Positions 16,340 through 25,174 of a DNA stretch of 64,000 nt are shown here, in pieces. The first letter of the stretch is position 1; the number at the start of each line of letters is the position of its first letter. Where the stretch lies: the NCBI GenBank assembly GCA_963785745.1, contig CAWAWR010000009.1, positions 248,001-312,000 of the forward strand, written 5' to 3'. Below the pieces are notes generated by a model. The model made no database searches. It was not told the origin of the DNA and saw only the letters and a program-made list of their open reading frames with translations. A program made the translations under genes and the position numbers. The DNA comes from VAZQ01 sp963785745 (lineage in GTDB: Bacteria; Pseudomonadota; Alphaproteobacteria; Rhizobiales; Xanthobacteraceae).

Positions 16340-17050
16340 ATGACCGTCTCCTTCCGCCGCGCGCTTGTGGCCGCGTCCATCCTGATACTTTTGTTGAACT
16401 GCCCCGCGCAGGCGCAGAGCCCCCAAGGCGTTGTGCCGCCAGGCTTCGTCGACGCCGCCACGGTCGTCGACGGGCTGGTCGCCGACATGCGCTATTTCAC
16501 CGAAGACAATTTCGTCGGCGCCCGTATCGACGGATATGAGGCTTCGCGCTGCCTGCTGACGCGTCCGGCGGCGATGGCGCTCGCGCGCGTGCAGCAGCAC
16601 CTCGCGCCGCAGGGGTTCGGCCTCAAGGTGTACGATTGTTACCGCCCGACGCGCGCGGTGGCGCATTTCGTGCGCTGGGCGCGCGACGTCAAGGACGTGA
16701 AGCGCAAGGCCGACTTCTATCCCGACGTCGACAAGCGCGACCTATTCCGGCTCGGCTACATCTCGAACCGTTCCGGCCATTCGCGCGGCTCGACCGTCGA
16801 TCTGACGCTGGTGCGTCTGGGCCAGGGGCGCCCGCCCGCCGACGTCGACATGGGTACGCGTTTCGATTTCTTCGGCGTGCAGTCCTGGCCGTCGAGCGGC
16901 GCCGTCGGCGCGGAAGCGCAGGCGAACCGCAAGCTTCTCGCGTCGGCGATGCGGCGCGGCGACTTCCGGCCCTACGATCGGGAATGGTGGCACTTCACGC
17001 TGCGCAACGAACCGTATCCGGGCAGCTATTTCAATTTTCCGGTGAAGTAA
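16340..17050 (+). CDS. D-alanyl-D-alanine dipeptidase, VanX/DdpX family
   Basis: A 236-residue exported zinc peptidase with a signal peptide (ALVAASILILLLNCPAQA). The VanX signature is present: SGHSRGSTVDLTL (zinc ligands H and D, S-x-H-x-x-G-x-x-x-D) and later EWWHFTL (catalytic E, third zinc ligand H). YDCYRPTRA provides the conserved Arg. VanX enzymes hydrolyse D-Ala-D-Ala. In non-resistant bacteria such as those with DdpX they recycle wall dipeptide as nutrient. No vanH/vanA or ddp permease genes are near, so this is not a vancomycin-resistance operon. The start is the ATG at 16340, which gives the best signal peptide. Confidence 0.92.
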   Translation: MTVSFRRALVAASILILLLNCPAQAQSPQGVVPPGFVDAATVVDGLVADMRYFTEDNFVGARIDGYEASRCLLTRPAAMALARVQQHLAPQGFGLKVYDCYRPTRAVAHFVRWARDVKDVKRKADFYPDVDKRDLFRLGYISNRSGHSRGSTVDLTLVRLGQGRPPADVDMGTRFDFFGVQSWPSSGAVGAEAQANRKLLASAMRRGDFRPYDREWWHFTLRNEPYPGSYFNFPVK

Positions 17051-17376
17051 TCGCGCTCTGCGCCGTGCCGCCGATTTGAAGATCTACGGCAGCTGCAGCA
17101 AAGCCGACGAAAGGCGAGTTGCAATGGCTGCTTCTCTGTTGAGATGGTCAGCTTTTGCTTAGTAAGTGTCGTGGCTGATTAAATCCACTTCGTTTTGAAA
17201 AACGCAGACTTTTGGCGAGGCGGCCGCGAAGCTCTGCCTTATGTTGCGCGATTGTGGCTGCGACAAAGACAGGATCGGGTTTGTCGCCCGCCGAAGCCCC
17301 TCTCGCTTTGTTTTCCAACCCGGGGCTCACTTGATAAATGCCATGAGACATTGGCACCCCGCTCATGCGCTGGTTG

Positions 17377-17406
17377 TTAAAGCCCCGGGTTCACCCGGGG
17401 CTTTAA
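17377..17406. terminator. strong terminator after the outer-membrane protein gene
   Basis: A perfect 13-bp stem, TTAAAGCCCCGGG with CCCGGGGCTTTAA, and loop TTCA. The A/T ends give a T-run in either direction. It serves the minus-strand gene ending at 17434 and may also stop plus-strand readthrough. The preceding 17051-17376 shows no gene. Confidence 0.85.
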
Positions 17407-17433
17407 GTTGTTGAACGCGACGGTATCGCCGGA

Positions 17434-18168
17434 TCAATAGCGAGCCGCAACCGGGGCAGCCGCGCCGCCGAAGCGCCAGTTGAAGCCGACCAGGACCTTG
17501 TCGAGATCGCGACGGACCTCTGCGGTCGTGCCGACAGGACCCAGGTTCGGGAAGAAGAAGGTCTTGTCCTGGGCGAAGATGTGGTCCCACTCAATCCATA
17601 TCGACCAGTTGGGCGCGATCATCCACTCGCCGCCGACGCCAACATCGAAGCCGTTTTGCCTCCTGTTCGCGCTGGCAAGCTCCACGCCGGCCGCGTTCTC
17701 GACCGAGAAGTTGGTGCTATAGGCGCCCCAGCCGAACTTGCCGTACAACAGGAAAGACGGCGTAATGACGTAGCCGAGCCGACCCGTAAGTGTCCCAAAC
17801 CCCCGCAGTTTGGCGTGAAGGGTATTGCCCGGGAACAGCACGCTCGCGCGGCTGGCTTCGATGTCGGTCCAGTCGGCCATGAACTGAACGCCGATCACCC
17901 AATTGGAGGCGAACTGATAGTCGCAGCCGATCTGTCCGCCGGCGGCAAACCCGTCGGCCGACCGGTCGAATTCGGCGAAACCGTTGAACGTTACTTCGGT
18001 CGAGACCCGAGCCCAACCGACGTTGCCGCCGATGTAGCAGCCGGTCCAAGTGGACACCGGCGCGACCATTACCGGTGGCGGCGCTTTCCTCGGAAGATCC
18101 GCAGCGTAGGCGTAATTCGCGACCAGAGTGGCGGCCGCTGCTAGTCCAGCCAGTACTGTCCTTTTCAT
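17434..18168 (-). CDS. outer-membrane beta-barrel protein (Omp25/31-like)
   Basis: A 244-residue protein with a signal peptide (MKRTVLAGLAAAATLVANYAYA) and the mature N-terminus ADLPRKAPPPVM, the A-D-(L/M)-P...P start typical of small Hyphomicrobiales outer-membrane proteins. Alternating beta strands follow (WTGCYIGGNVGWA, GGQIGCDYQFASNWVIGVQ, GRLGYVITPSFLLYGKFGW). The last strand KVLVGFNWRFG precedes a short tail ending ARY, with a terminal aromatic residue as needed for BAM insertion. It is a single-gene transcript, terminated by the hairpin at 17377. The upstream 18169-18653 region holds no gene. Confidence 0.92.
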   Translation of the reverse strand: MKRTVLAGLAAAATLVANYAYAADLPRKAPPPVMVAPVSTWTGCYIGGNVGWARVSTEVTFNGFAEFDRSADGFAAGGQIGCDYQFASNWVIGVQFMADWTDIEASRASVLFPGNTLHAKLRGFGTLTGRLGYVITPSFLLYGKFGWGAYSTNFSVENAAGVELASANRRQNGFDVGVGGEWMIAPNWSIWIEWDHIFAQDKTFFFPNLGPVGTTAEVRRDLDKVLVGFNWRFGGAAAPVAARY

Positions 18169-18505
18169 GAACGCCCCCTATGATTGGTTACCTTGGGTTA
18201 CTTATCTAGATACCTACGAAAGTTCCCCTCTTACTTTGCGACTATTTGTGAAATCTAACAGATTCACCCCAAGATGTCTGTTGCGGGAATATCACGACGC
18301 ACAACATTCGTCGTGCAGCACGCCAACACCCAGGCACCGCCGCTTGACTGGCGAAATTCTCCTACTGACCAGAGCGACATTCGGAGTCGCGCTGGGCATG
18401 ACGTTTTGGAATCGTTGATTGCCCCGGACGGTGCTGACACTGCTTTCAGGATTTCGGCTTGCGCATGACGAGTGCGTTGCTCGTCAGGGACGAATCAAAT
18501 CCGCA

Positions 18506-18550
18506 TTCCGTGTGTCGGCAAATTCTGTCCGCTGTGGATCGCACACGGAA
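18506..18550. other. inverted repeat in a 485-base gene-free stretch
   Basis: TTCCGTGTG (18506-18514) and CACACGGAA (18542-18550) form a perfect 9-bp inverted repeat with 27 bases between. It lies within 18169-18653, where I see no gene with a credible start and composition. The function is unknown and may be chance. Confidence 0.3.
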
Positions 18551-18653
18551 ATCCGCAGAATGAAAACAGAGAGTCCGTTTTGCATCCGATGGCGGACAGC
18601 TTCAGCGGTGATCTGTTCGTCGGCTTGCCAGGAGGCGAAGACGCGGCGGCAGG

Positions 18654-18929
18654 TCAGGAGCTGGCGTCCTGGTTCACCTTGGGCTTCGGGCGCTTGAGCG
18701 GAAATTCAGTGCTCTCGTAGAGCCGCTGGATATCGTCGACGTCGTAGCGCTCGTCGCCGACCTGCAGCCATGCGCCGAGCGTGCGGACCGCGGGAAGTTC
18801 TTCGACCGCGAAGCGGATCGCCTCCGCGGCGGTCCCGAAGCGGCGATAGCCGAGCGGTTGGCGGGAACCGCCCTTGCGTTTGGCCATGAATAATTCGGCC
18901 GGCGTTTCGTAGTCGAATTTCATCATCAC
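18654..18929 (-). CDS. conserved small protein of unknown function
   Basis: A 91-residue protein beginning MMMKFDYETPAELFMAKRKGG. The composition is that of a soluble protein. The segment AAEAIRFAVEELPAVRTLGAWLQVGDERYDVDDIQRLYES looks like a compact alpha/beta fold and, from memory, recurs in related Hyphomicrobiales as an uncharacterised conserved protein. It ends in a basic, disordered tail. The next gene upstream on the same strand (18982-19188) is also small and conserved, and the 52-base gap suggests a common transcript. No function is assigned. Confidence 0.72.
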   Translation of the reverse strand: MMMKFDYETPAELFMAKRKGGSRQPLGYRRFGTAAEAIRFAVEELPAVRTLGAWLQVGDERYDVDDIQRLYESTEFPLKRPKPKVNQDASS

Positions 18930-18981
18930 GCTCTCACAATCCGGCCGACGAACCGGAACGCCGAACCTCGACTGGTGCGCA

Positions 18982-19188
18982 CTAGTCCCTTGCGAGCTGG
19001 CTCTCCTTGACGACCCGCTCGTGCGGCTCGCTGGCGCTCTTGATCCGGTACTGGCGATCGTCGCCCTCGACCGGCAACAACTGGGTGATCTTGTAGACCC
19101 CGTTGGCGGTGCCGCGGCCGTAGGGCCCCGAGGTGTAGTGGACGGACTGCCCGATTTTGAATTTGTAATCGCTCACGGCGTGCTCCAT
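18982..19188 (-). CDS. conserved small beta-rich protein of unknown function
   Basis: A 68-residue protein (MEHAVSDYKFKIGQSVHYTS at the start, ending KESQLARD). The pattern FKIGQSVHYT...NGVYKITQLLPVEGDDRQYRIKS looks like a small SH3/KOW-like barrel. The likely start is either the ATG at 19188 or a codon a few residues later. It is followed by 18654-18929 on the same strand. No known function. The 265 bases upstream to 19454 show no gene. Confidence 0.7.
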   Translation of the reverse strand: MEHAVSDYKFKIGQSVHYTSGPYGRGTANGVYKITQLLPVEGDDRQYRIKSASEPHERVVKESQLARD

Positions 19189-19453
19189 GTCGCAAACGAG
19201 CGTCGTCGCCCGCCGATCCGGCGGGGCCGCAAACCGCTGCTGTTGGAAATCATGCCTATTGCTATCACAAACGCAGCGGAACAGGTGACTTTATTTGAGA
19301 AATATTGCGGGCTGCGGCGGTCAATACTGACTCCGAACCCCGCAAATACAGGCCTTTTCGCCATCGCCACAAAGGAATTTTCGCAGCCTGGTGCCCCGCT
19401 TCCGACGTTCGTGACACGTTGCAAACGCGCAGGATGGGTCAGCCCGCGGAGGT

Positions 19454-20233
19454 TCACCCTGCTTTGTTGGCGACGCGGATGTCCTGCAACGGCTCGAGGT
19501 GGTGATGCGCGCTGCGCGTTAGAAGTTGCAGGTCGCCGCCGATTGAAACGAAGCGGCAGCCGCTGGCGAACCAATTCCTCGCCGACGTCGGGTCGGCCGT
19601 GGACATGCCGGGGAATTTTCCTGCGGCTCGCACGCGCTCTACGCCTTGACCGATTGCGGCCACGACCTCGGCATGGGTAGCGTTGCCGAGATGCCCAAGA
19701 TCGGCCGCCAAATCGGCCGGGCCGAACAAGATGCCATCGACGCCGTCAACGGTAGCGATCTCCGACACACGCTCGAGTCCCGCGCGAGACTCGATCTGCA
19801 CGATGAGGCAAATCCTCTCCAGCACCTCGCTAAGATACGCTGCGTCAAGTCCGTAGCGGTTACCGCGGTGCACGGCTGCGGCACTGCGGTTGCCCTTTGG
19901 CGGATACCGTGTGGCGGCGACTGCGCGCGCTGCGTCGTTTGCGCTTTCGACCATGGGGATGACGAGGTTATTGATTCCGAGGTCAAGCAGCCGTTGCATT
20001 AGTAACCCGTCATTGCCGGGGAGGCGTACGACCGTATGCGACGATGCAGCGGCAATGGCGTTGGCTTGGTGCAGGATTGACATCAGATCGTTGGGCGCAT
20101 GTTCCATGTCGAGATAAACGTAGTCATAGCCGCAGCTCGCCAGGGCCTCGGCGGCGAGCGCGCTGCAAAGCTGACTTCTGATTCCGATTTGCGGTGCGCC
20201 GGATCGGAGGCGCGACTTGAAGGATGCGTTCAT
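19454..20233 (-). CDS. HpcH/HpaI-family class II aldolase
   Basis: A 259-residue protein of the HpcH/HpaI aldolase/citrate lyase family. These are divalent-metal enzymes that cleave 4-hydroxy-2-oxo acids to pyruvate or oxaloacetate plus an aldehyde. Seen: YDYVYLDMEHAPND near residue 38 (acid pair near the active site), VIPMVESANDA at ~90, the metal-ligand E in CLIVQIESRAGLERV, and D in DGILFGPADLAADLG. The conserved Arg is in TVVRLPGND. The gene faces away from the LeuCD-like pair, and the operator-like site at 20270 lies 37 bases before its start. This ties it to the cluster by co-regulation. The aldol substrate is not identifiable. Confidence 0.9.
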   Translation of the reverse strand: MNASFKSRLRSGAPQIGIRSQLCSALAAEALASCGYDYVYLDMEHAPNDLMSILHQANAIAAASSHTVVRLPGNDGLLMQRLLDLGINNLVIPMVESANDAARAVAATRYPPKGNRSAAAVHRGNRYGLDAAYLSEVLERICLIVQIESRAGLERVSEIATVDGVDGILFGPADLAADLGHLGNATHAEVVAAIGQGVERVRAAGKFPGMSTADPTSARNWFASGCRFVSIGGDLQLLTRSAHHHLEPLQDIRVANKAG

Positions 20234-20269
20234 TTCACCGGCCTGACGTCTCAGGCTGGACGCTAAGAT

Positions 20270-20286
20270 TTATACTTAGTATAAGT
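20270..20286. promoter_or_regulatory. operator-like palindrome, copy 1 (aldolase/leuC-like divergent promoter)
   Basis: TTATACTTAGTATAAGT contains the perfect dyad TTATAC-TTA-GTATAA and the T-N11-A spacing of LysR boxes. It lies in the 112-base gap between the divergent genes at 20233 and 20346. The site at 25132-25148 matches at 15 of 17 positions, differing only at the two centre bases. Confidence 0.65.
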
Positions 20287-20345
20287 CAAGCAGGATCCAC
20301 GCAAGCGAAGGCGAGTGCAGTCTTGCAAGAGCTTGGAATGCTGCA

Positions 20346-21764
20346 ATGACCGGTCCACGTACGCTGTTCGAAAAGATGTGGTCGGAGCACGTCATCGTGG
20401 TGTCGCCACAAGGCGAAGAGCTGCTCTACGTCGATTTCAACCTGATCAATGAAGGACAGTCGTTTCTGGCATTCGACCAGCTTCGGATCGAGGGACGTTC
20501 GTCGCGACGGCCCGAGCAACACTTGGCCGTGACCGATCATTATCTGCCCACCATCAATCGCGCAGCCGGGACCGCCGGAATGTCAAATCCGGAAATCCGG
20601 CGCGTCGTGGAAATGCTCGACGAGAACTCTGCTGCATTCAATCTGCCGCATGTCGGCTGGGGCCATCGCGACCAGGGCATCGCCCACGTCATCGCGCCGG
20701 AATTGGGTATCGCCCAGCCGGGAATGCTCATCACATGCAACAACTCCCATACCGCCACCAACGGCGCCTGTGGTGCGCTCGCCATTCCGATCGGCGGCGG
20801 CAACCAGCTTCGGCACGTGGTGGCGACGCAGACCGTGTGGCTGAAAAAGCCAAAGACCATGCGGATCACCATCGACGGGACGCTGCCGCCGGCGGTGACC
20901 GCCAAAGACGTGATCCTGTCCATCATCCGCGAGATCGGGGTCGGAGGCGCCACCGGATTTGCGGTGGAATATGCCGGATCCACCATTCGTGCGATGTCGA
21001 TGGAAGGACGCCTGACCGTCTGCAACATGTCGATCGAGGGCGGCGCGCGGATCGGCATGATTGCGCCGGACGACACGACCTACGCCTTCTTGCACGGCCG
21101 CCGCAATGCGCCGTCGGGCAAAGATTGGGACAGTGCGCTCGAATACTGGAAGACGCTGCCGAGCGACGAAGTCGCGATGTTCGACCGCGAACTCGGCCTC
21201 GACGCCGGTCGTCTTGCGCCGATGGTCACGTGGGGCACCAGCCCTGAGGATTGCTCGCCGGTCGACGGCGTGATCCCCGATCCCGCCGGCATCGCCGACG
21301 GCGACCGTCGCCGCCATGTCGAGCGCGCGCTCGACTACATGAACCTCGCGCCGACCACGCCCCTGGAGAAGGTCACGATCGACCGCGTCTTCATCGGGTC
21401 CTGCACCAACAGCCGCATTGAAGACCTGCGGGCGGCGGCCGCGGTTCTCAAGGGCCGCCGCGTGAAGGTGCCCGGGATGGTGTCGCCGGGTTCGAGCGCC
21501 GTGAAGCGGCAGGCCGAGAGCGAGGGCCTCGACCGCATCTTTCTCGACGCCGGGCTTGAGTGGCGGGATTCCGGCTGCTCAATGTGCAACGGCTCGAACG
21601 GCGAGATCGTCGCGCCCGGCGAGCGCTGCGCCTCGACCACCAACCGCAACTTCGAAGGCCGGCAGGGACGCGGCGCGCTGACCCACATCATGAGTCCCGC
21701 CATGGTCGCGGCGGCGGCGGTCTTTGGCCGCCTCGCCGACGTGCGTATCTTGCCGCTGAACTGA
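20346..21764 (+). CDS. LeuC-like aconitase-family hydratase, large subunit
   Basis: A 472-residue protein of the isopropylmalate isomerase large-subunit family. The cysteines for a 4Fe-4S cluster are in IGSCTNSRIEDL and GCSMCNGSNGE. Further family signatures are LPTINRAAG, VITCNNSHTATNGACGA-type and APTTPLEKVTIDRVFIG. It is followed seven bases later by the small subunit. The setting (aldolase, two ThDP enzymes, a TctC receptor, LysR) is catabolic, not the leuABCD leucine operon. The pair probably hydrates or dehydrates another 2-alkyl-malate or -maleate, as the dimethylmaleate hydratase branch of this family does. The substrate is an inference. Confidence 0.9.
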   Translation: MTGPRTLFEKMWSEHVIVVSPQGEELLYVDFNLINEGQSFLAFDQLRIEGRSSRRPEQHLAVTDHYLPTINRAAGTAGMSNPEIRRVVEMLDENSAAFNLPHVGWGHRDQGIAHVIAPELGIAQPGMLITCNNSHTATNGACGALAIPIGGGNQLRHVVATQTVWLKKPKTMRITIDGTLPPAVTAKDVILSIIREIGVGGATGFAVEYAGSTIRAMSMEGRLTVCNMSIEGGARIGMIAPDDTTYAFLHGRRNAPSGKDWDSALEYWKTLPSDEVAMFDRELGLDAGRLAPMVTWGTSPEDCSPVDGVIPDPAGIADGDRRRHVERALDYMNLAPTTPLEKVTIDRVFIGSCTNSRIEDLRAAAAVLKGRRVKVPGMVSPGSSAVKRQAESEGLDRIFLDAGLEWRDSGCSMCNGSNGEIVAPGERCASTTNRNFEGRQGRGALTHIMSPAMVAAAAVFGRLADVRILPLN

Positions 21765-21771
21765 GGGCGCC

Positions 21772-22401
21772 ATGCTTCCATTCACCGTGCTGACTGCGGT
21801 CGCGGCTCCGCTCGAAATTGCCAAGATCGATACCGGGATGATCCTGCCCGGGCGCTATATGCGGCGGCACCGGCGGCCGGGCCACGACTACGGCGAGGCG
21901 TTTCTCTACGACCTGCGTTTCGATGAGAAGGGACAGCCTCGGGCCGACTTCGTGCTGAACCAGCCGGCCTACAGCGACGCCAAAATCCTCATCACGGATA
22001 GCGACTTCGGTTGCGGGTCCTCGCGTGAAGGCGCGGCTTTTGCGGCGATGGACTTTGGATTGCGGGCGCTGATCGGTCCAAGCTTCGGCGAGATCTTCCA
22101 GGTCAATTGTATTCAGAACGGCGTTCTCGCCGTCACCTTGCCCGAAGCCGACGTCCGCGCGCTCTGGCGGAAGCTCGGCGACAATCCTGGCGTGACCATC
22201 ACCATCGACCTTCCCAATCAGCAGGTGATCGCGTCGGACGTCGAGCGCTACCACTTCGAGATCAGTTCGCTGCGCAAAGAGCGGCTGATGCGCGGGATCG
22301 ATGATATTGACGTGACTTTGGAATATCGGGACGCGATCGAGCGCTTCGAGATGAACCGCCGGGCTGCTTATCCCTGGCTCCCGAGCGCTCGCCGCCAATA
22401 G
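21772..22401 (+). CDS. LeuD-like aconitase-family hydratase, small subunit
   Basis: A 209-residue swivel-domain subunit. The signature GCGSSREGAAFAAMDFG lies near residue 82 (the S-S-R-E loop positions the substrate carboxylates) and FGEIFQVNCIQNGVLAV follows. The early segment IDTGMILPGRYM carries the usual D-T-D-x-I-x-P region in modified form (I-D-T-G-M). It pairs with the upstream large subunit to form the heterodimer. A GAGGGC stretch precedes the ATG. The next gene, a ThDP enzyme starting at GTG 22454, is 52 bases away. Confidence 0.9.
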   Translation: MLPFTVLTAVAAPLEIAKIDTGMILPGRYMRRHRRPGHDYGEAFLYDLRFDEKGQPRADFVLNQPAYSDAKILITDSDFGCGSSREGAAFAAMDFGLRALIGPSFGEIFQVNCIQNGVLAVTLPEADVRALWRKLGDNPGVTITIDLPNQQVIASDVERYHFEISSLRKERLMRGIDDIDVTLEYRDAIERFEMNRRAAYPWLPSARRQ

Positions 22402-22453
22402 GTCCGCCCCGCCGCCCTCCATCACATCAACAAGATAACAGGACGAGCAGCTT

Positions 22454-23992
22454 GTGAATGGTGCCGAGACCCTCGTTCGGACGTTGATCGCGTCGAACGT
22501 CACGACATGTTTTTCAAATCCTGGCACCAGCGAGATGCATTTCGTCGCGGCGCTCGACCGGGTGCCCGGTCTGCGCGGCGTGCTGTGCCTGTTTGAAGGC
22601 GTCGCGACCGGAGCCGCTGACGGCTACGGGCGTATGGCCGAGAAGCCGGCGATCACGCTTTTGCATGGCGGACCTGGGCTGGCCAACGGGCTTGCCAATC
22701 TGCACAACGCCCGGCGTGCGCGCTCGCCGCTCGTCAACATCGTCGGCGACCAGGCGAGCTACCACCGGCCGCTTGATCCGCCCTTGACCGCGGACACGGA
22801 AGGATGGGCGCGCGGCGTTTCGGGTTGGACCCGCGTTGTGGGCTCGGTATCGACCATCGGCGCCGACGCTGCCGCGGCCGTCCAGGCGGCGCGAACCGCG
22901 AATGGCCAGATCGCGACGTTGATCGCGCCGGCCGATACATGCTGGGACGATGGCGGCGCCGTCGGGCAGGCGCTCGCGCCGCCCCCGTTGGGGCGGGTTG
23001 CTCCGCACATCATCCGCCACGCCGCGGCGCTCTTGCTTGGTGGCGAGCCGGTCACCATCCTCCTGGGCGGCCATCCGATCTGCGCCGCCATGCTTGACGA
23101 TCTTCACCGCATCGGCGCGGCCACCGGCGCGAAGATCGTCTGTGCGCAGTTCAACGCACGCGTTGAGCGTGGGCAAGGCCGCTACCCGATCATGCGATTG
23201 CCCTACGGCATCGACCAGGCGATCGCGGTGATCGCCGGCACCAAGCACCTCATGCTGCTGGGCACGCAGCCACCGGTCGCGCCGTTCGCCTATCCCAACA
23301 AACCCGGCTACCTGTTTCCCGAGGGCTGCGCGGTCCATACGGTCGCGCGCCCGGAGCAGGACATCGCCGATGCGCTGGCGAGCCTGGCGGAAGCGGTGGG
23401 GGCGCCGCCGGTCGCGGTACCCGGCCTGAAACGACCGGAACCGGTGCGGCGCGGCGCTATCACGCCGGAGGCGGTCACGCAGACGCTGGCCGCGTTGTTG
23501 CCGGACAATGCCATCGTCATCGACGAAAGCGTCAGTTTCGGCCGCGGGTTTTTCAACGGCCTTGCAAGTGCTCCTCCCCATGACTGGTTGCAGATCACGG
23601 GAGCGTCGATCGGGTGCGGCCTGCCGATGGCGGCCGGAGCCGCCATTGCCGCCCCTGGGCGGCGCGTGGTCGCGCTGCAGGCGGACGGTTCAGCGATGTA
23701 CACGCTGCAAGCGCTATGGTCCCACGCGCGCGAGAAGCTTCCTATCACCACGGTGCTGCTTTCCAATCGCCAGTATTCCATTCTGCTTGGAGAACTGGCG
23801 AATGTGGGCGCCAACCCGGGACGGGTGGCGCTTGAAATGCTGAGCCTGGGCAATCCCGATATCGGTTGGGTAGGGCTGGCCGAGAGCATGGGCGTTGAAG
23901 CGGCACGAGCCTCCAACATGGAGGAATTCGTGGACCAATTCACCCATGCGAATTCTTCGGCCGGGCCTTTCCTGATTGAGCTGACGATTTAG
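22454..23992 (+). CDS. ThDP-dependent decarboxylase/acetolactate synthase-like enzyme
   Basis: A 512-residue protein starting with GTG. All three domains of the pyruvate oxidase/benzoylformate decarboxylase superfamily are present: the Pyr domain with the activating Glu (LFEGVATGAADGYGRM, ~E51), the central Rossmann-like domain, and the PP domain with the complete ThDP/Mg motif ADGSAMYTLQALWSHAREKL ending in SNRQYS. It has the length of the benzoylformate/sulfopyruvate-type decarboxylases. It is the third gene of the leuC-like operon and probably removes CO2 from a 2-oxo acid made by the upstream steps. The operon ends here, tail to tail with lysR (13 bases apart). Confidence 0.9.
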   Translation: MNGAETLVRTLIASNVTTCFSNPGTSEMHFVAALDRVPGLRGVLCLFEGVATGAADGYGRMAEKPAITLLHGGPGLANGLANLHNARRARSPLVNIVGDQASYHRPLDPPLTADTEGWARGVSGWTRVVGSVSTIGADAAAAVQAARTANGQIATLIAPADTCWDDGGAVGQALAPPPLGRVAPHIIRHAAALLLGGEPVTILLGGHPICAAMLDDLHRIGAATGAKIVCAQFNARVERGQGRYPIMRLPYGIDQAIAVIAGTKHLMLLGTQPPVAPFAYPNKPGYLFPEGCAVHTVARPEQDIADALASLAEAVGAPPVAVPGLKRPEPVRRGAITPEAVTQTLAALLPDNAIVIDESVSFGRGFFNGLASAPPHDWLQITGASIGCGLPMAAGAAIAAPGRRVVALQADGSAMYTLQALWSHAREKLPITTVLLSNRQYSILLGELANVGANPGRVALEMLSLGNPDIGWVGLAESMGVEAARASNMEEFVDQFTHANSSAGPFLIELTI

Positions 23993-24004
23993 ATCGTGCT
24001 CTCG

Positions 24005-25015
24005 CTAAGAAATCTTGATCATGCCTTTGGCCTGACCCAGGGTTTTGGCGATCACCGGCAGGAAGTGCATTCGCAATGCGGCGGCGGCAGCATTGCGGAT
24101 TTGCTCTGCGACGTGACGCCCTTCGCCGCGTCGGCAAGCAACCTCGATCGTGCGGTTGATCAGCCGTCCGGGCGGAGCGGTCACCCGAATATTCTCGCCG
24201 CGTTCAATGGCTCGAAATACCGCCAGCGGTGTCAGCAAGCACCAGCCCAGGCCGGAAGCGACCATCTGTAAGGCGGCGTCAATTGTGTCGAACTGGTACC
24301 GGGAGCGCAGATTTGCACCGTGCTCCTGAAGATAGCGATCCAATCGCGCCGTCATATACGCATCCCGACCGAACCGGATCATATCGAGGTCATTGGTGAC
24401 CTGCTTTATGAGGACATTCGTTTTCCGGTAGGTTTTCGGCAACACCAATAGGAACGGCTCCGACAGGATGGGCATCCGCTCGATGTCGGGCGGCGCCGGA
24501 GATTCATCGGCTGTGATGATAAAGTCGACGCGCCGGGCGGTGAGGGCCTCAAAACGGGTGTTGAAATAGTTGGTCGTCACCGACCACTCGAGTGCAACAT
24601 CACGCAGTGGATTGATCACATAAGGTCCAAGCGTGGCGGCAAAGCTGTTCATCATCCCGATATGAAGTGACGGCAGCTGACCCTTGCCGTCGAGAGCGAG
24701 CGCCGCTTCAAGCCGCTCGATGCTCTCGGTCACTGCGATCGCATAGGGGAGAAGCGATTTTGCCTGCAGGGTTAGTTTTGGCGGCCGAACCGTGCGGTCA
24801 AACAGCTGCGTGCCGGTCGCATTCTCAAGCGCGCTCACCGCTTGCGAGATCGCCGGCTGCGACAACCCTAGCTGCTCGGCAGCCGCGCTCATGCTGCCCG
24901 TTTGCGCAACCGCGACGAACGTTTCCAAGAGCCGCCGGCTCCAGGCGTTGCCGCCGCCAACTGTGCCACTCGGTCGCACGGTGCCGCCGGGCGTCGCCTT
25001 GGTTCGCTTTGCCAT
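24005..25015 (-). CDS. LysR-family transcription regulator, probable regulator of this cluster
   Basis: A 336-residue regulator with a basic N-terminal extension of about 25 residues. The helix-turn-helix follows (LLETFVAVAQTGSMSAAAEQLGLSQPAISQAVSALE) at about 30-65, and the effector domain is at ~115-310. The gene lies between the two structural units and is divergent from the TctC gene, with the second operator-like site in that gap. LysR proteins usually act at T-N11-A dyads beside divergent promoters and respond to a pathway metabolite. The two nearly identical sites at 20270 and 25132 have this form. Direct proof of binding is not in the sequence. Confidence 0.92.
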   Translation of the reverse strand: MAKRTKATPGGTVRPSGTVGGGNAWSRRLLETFVAVAQTGSMSAAAEQLGLSQPAISQAVSALENATGTQLFDRTVRPPKLTLQAKSLLPYAIAVTESIERLEAALALDGKGQLPSLHIGMMNSFAATLGPYVINPLRDVALEWSVTTNYFNTRFEALTARRVDFIITADESPAPPDIERMPILSEPFLLVLPKTYRKTNVLIKQVTNDLDMIRFGRDAYMTARLDRYLQEHGANLRSRYQFDTIDAALQMVASGLGWCLLTPLAVFRAIERGENIRVTAPPGRLINRTIEVACRRGEGRHVAEQIRNAAAAALRMHFLPVIAKTLGQAKGMIKIS

Positions 25016-25131
25016 GAAGTCTCCGCCGAAAAAAGGAAACGCAAAGCGCAGAGTGATACGCGCGGGAGGCAGCCATGCAAGCCGGGGTCTGTCTTCCGCC
25101 TGCGACGACCTTGCTTGCGCGCGAACCCGGA

Positions 25132-25148
25132 TTATACTTTATATAAGT
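25132..25148. promoter_or_regulatory. operator-like palindrome, copy 2 (lysR/TctC divergent promoter)
   Basis: TTATACTTTATATAAGT matches copy 1 at 20270 in 15 of 17 positions. It lies 26 bases before the TctC start at 25175 and about 117 bases before the lysR start at 25015. The short distance to TctC suggests it overlaps the core promoter, where a bound regulator could repress or, once induced, help polymerase. Confidence 0.65.
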
Positions 25149-25174
25149 ACAATAATGAAGTCAGGGAGGAGGCA

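Noticed and set aside
16340..17050. Vancomycin-resistance vanX
   Set aside because: The enzyme family is right, but vanH, vanA, vanR and vanS are absent; a wall-recycling dipeptidase is the better reading.
20346..22401. Leucine biosynthesis leuCD
   Set aside because: Family membership is clear, but the neighbours and shared operator are catabolic and leuA/leuB are absent, so the gene symbols were not used.
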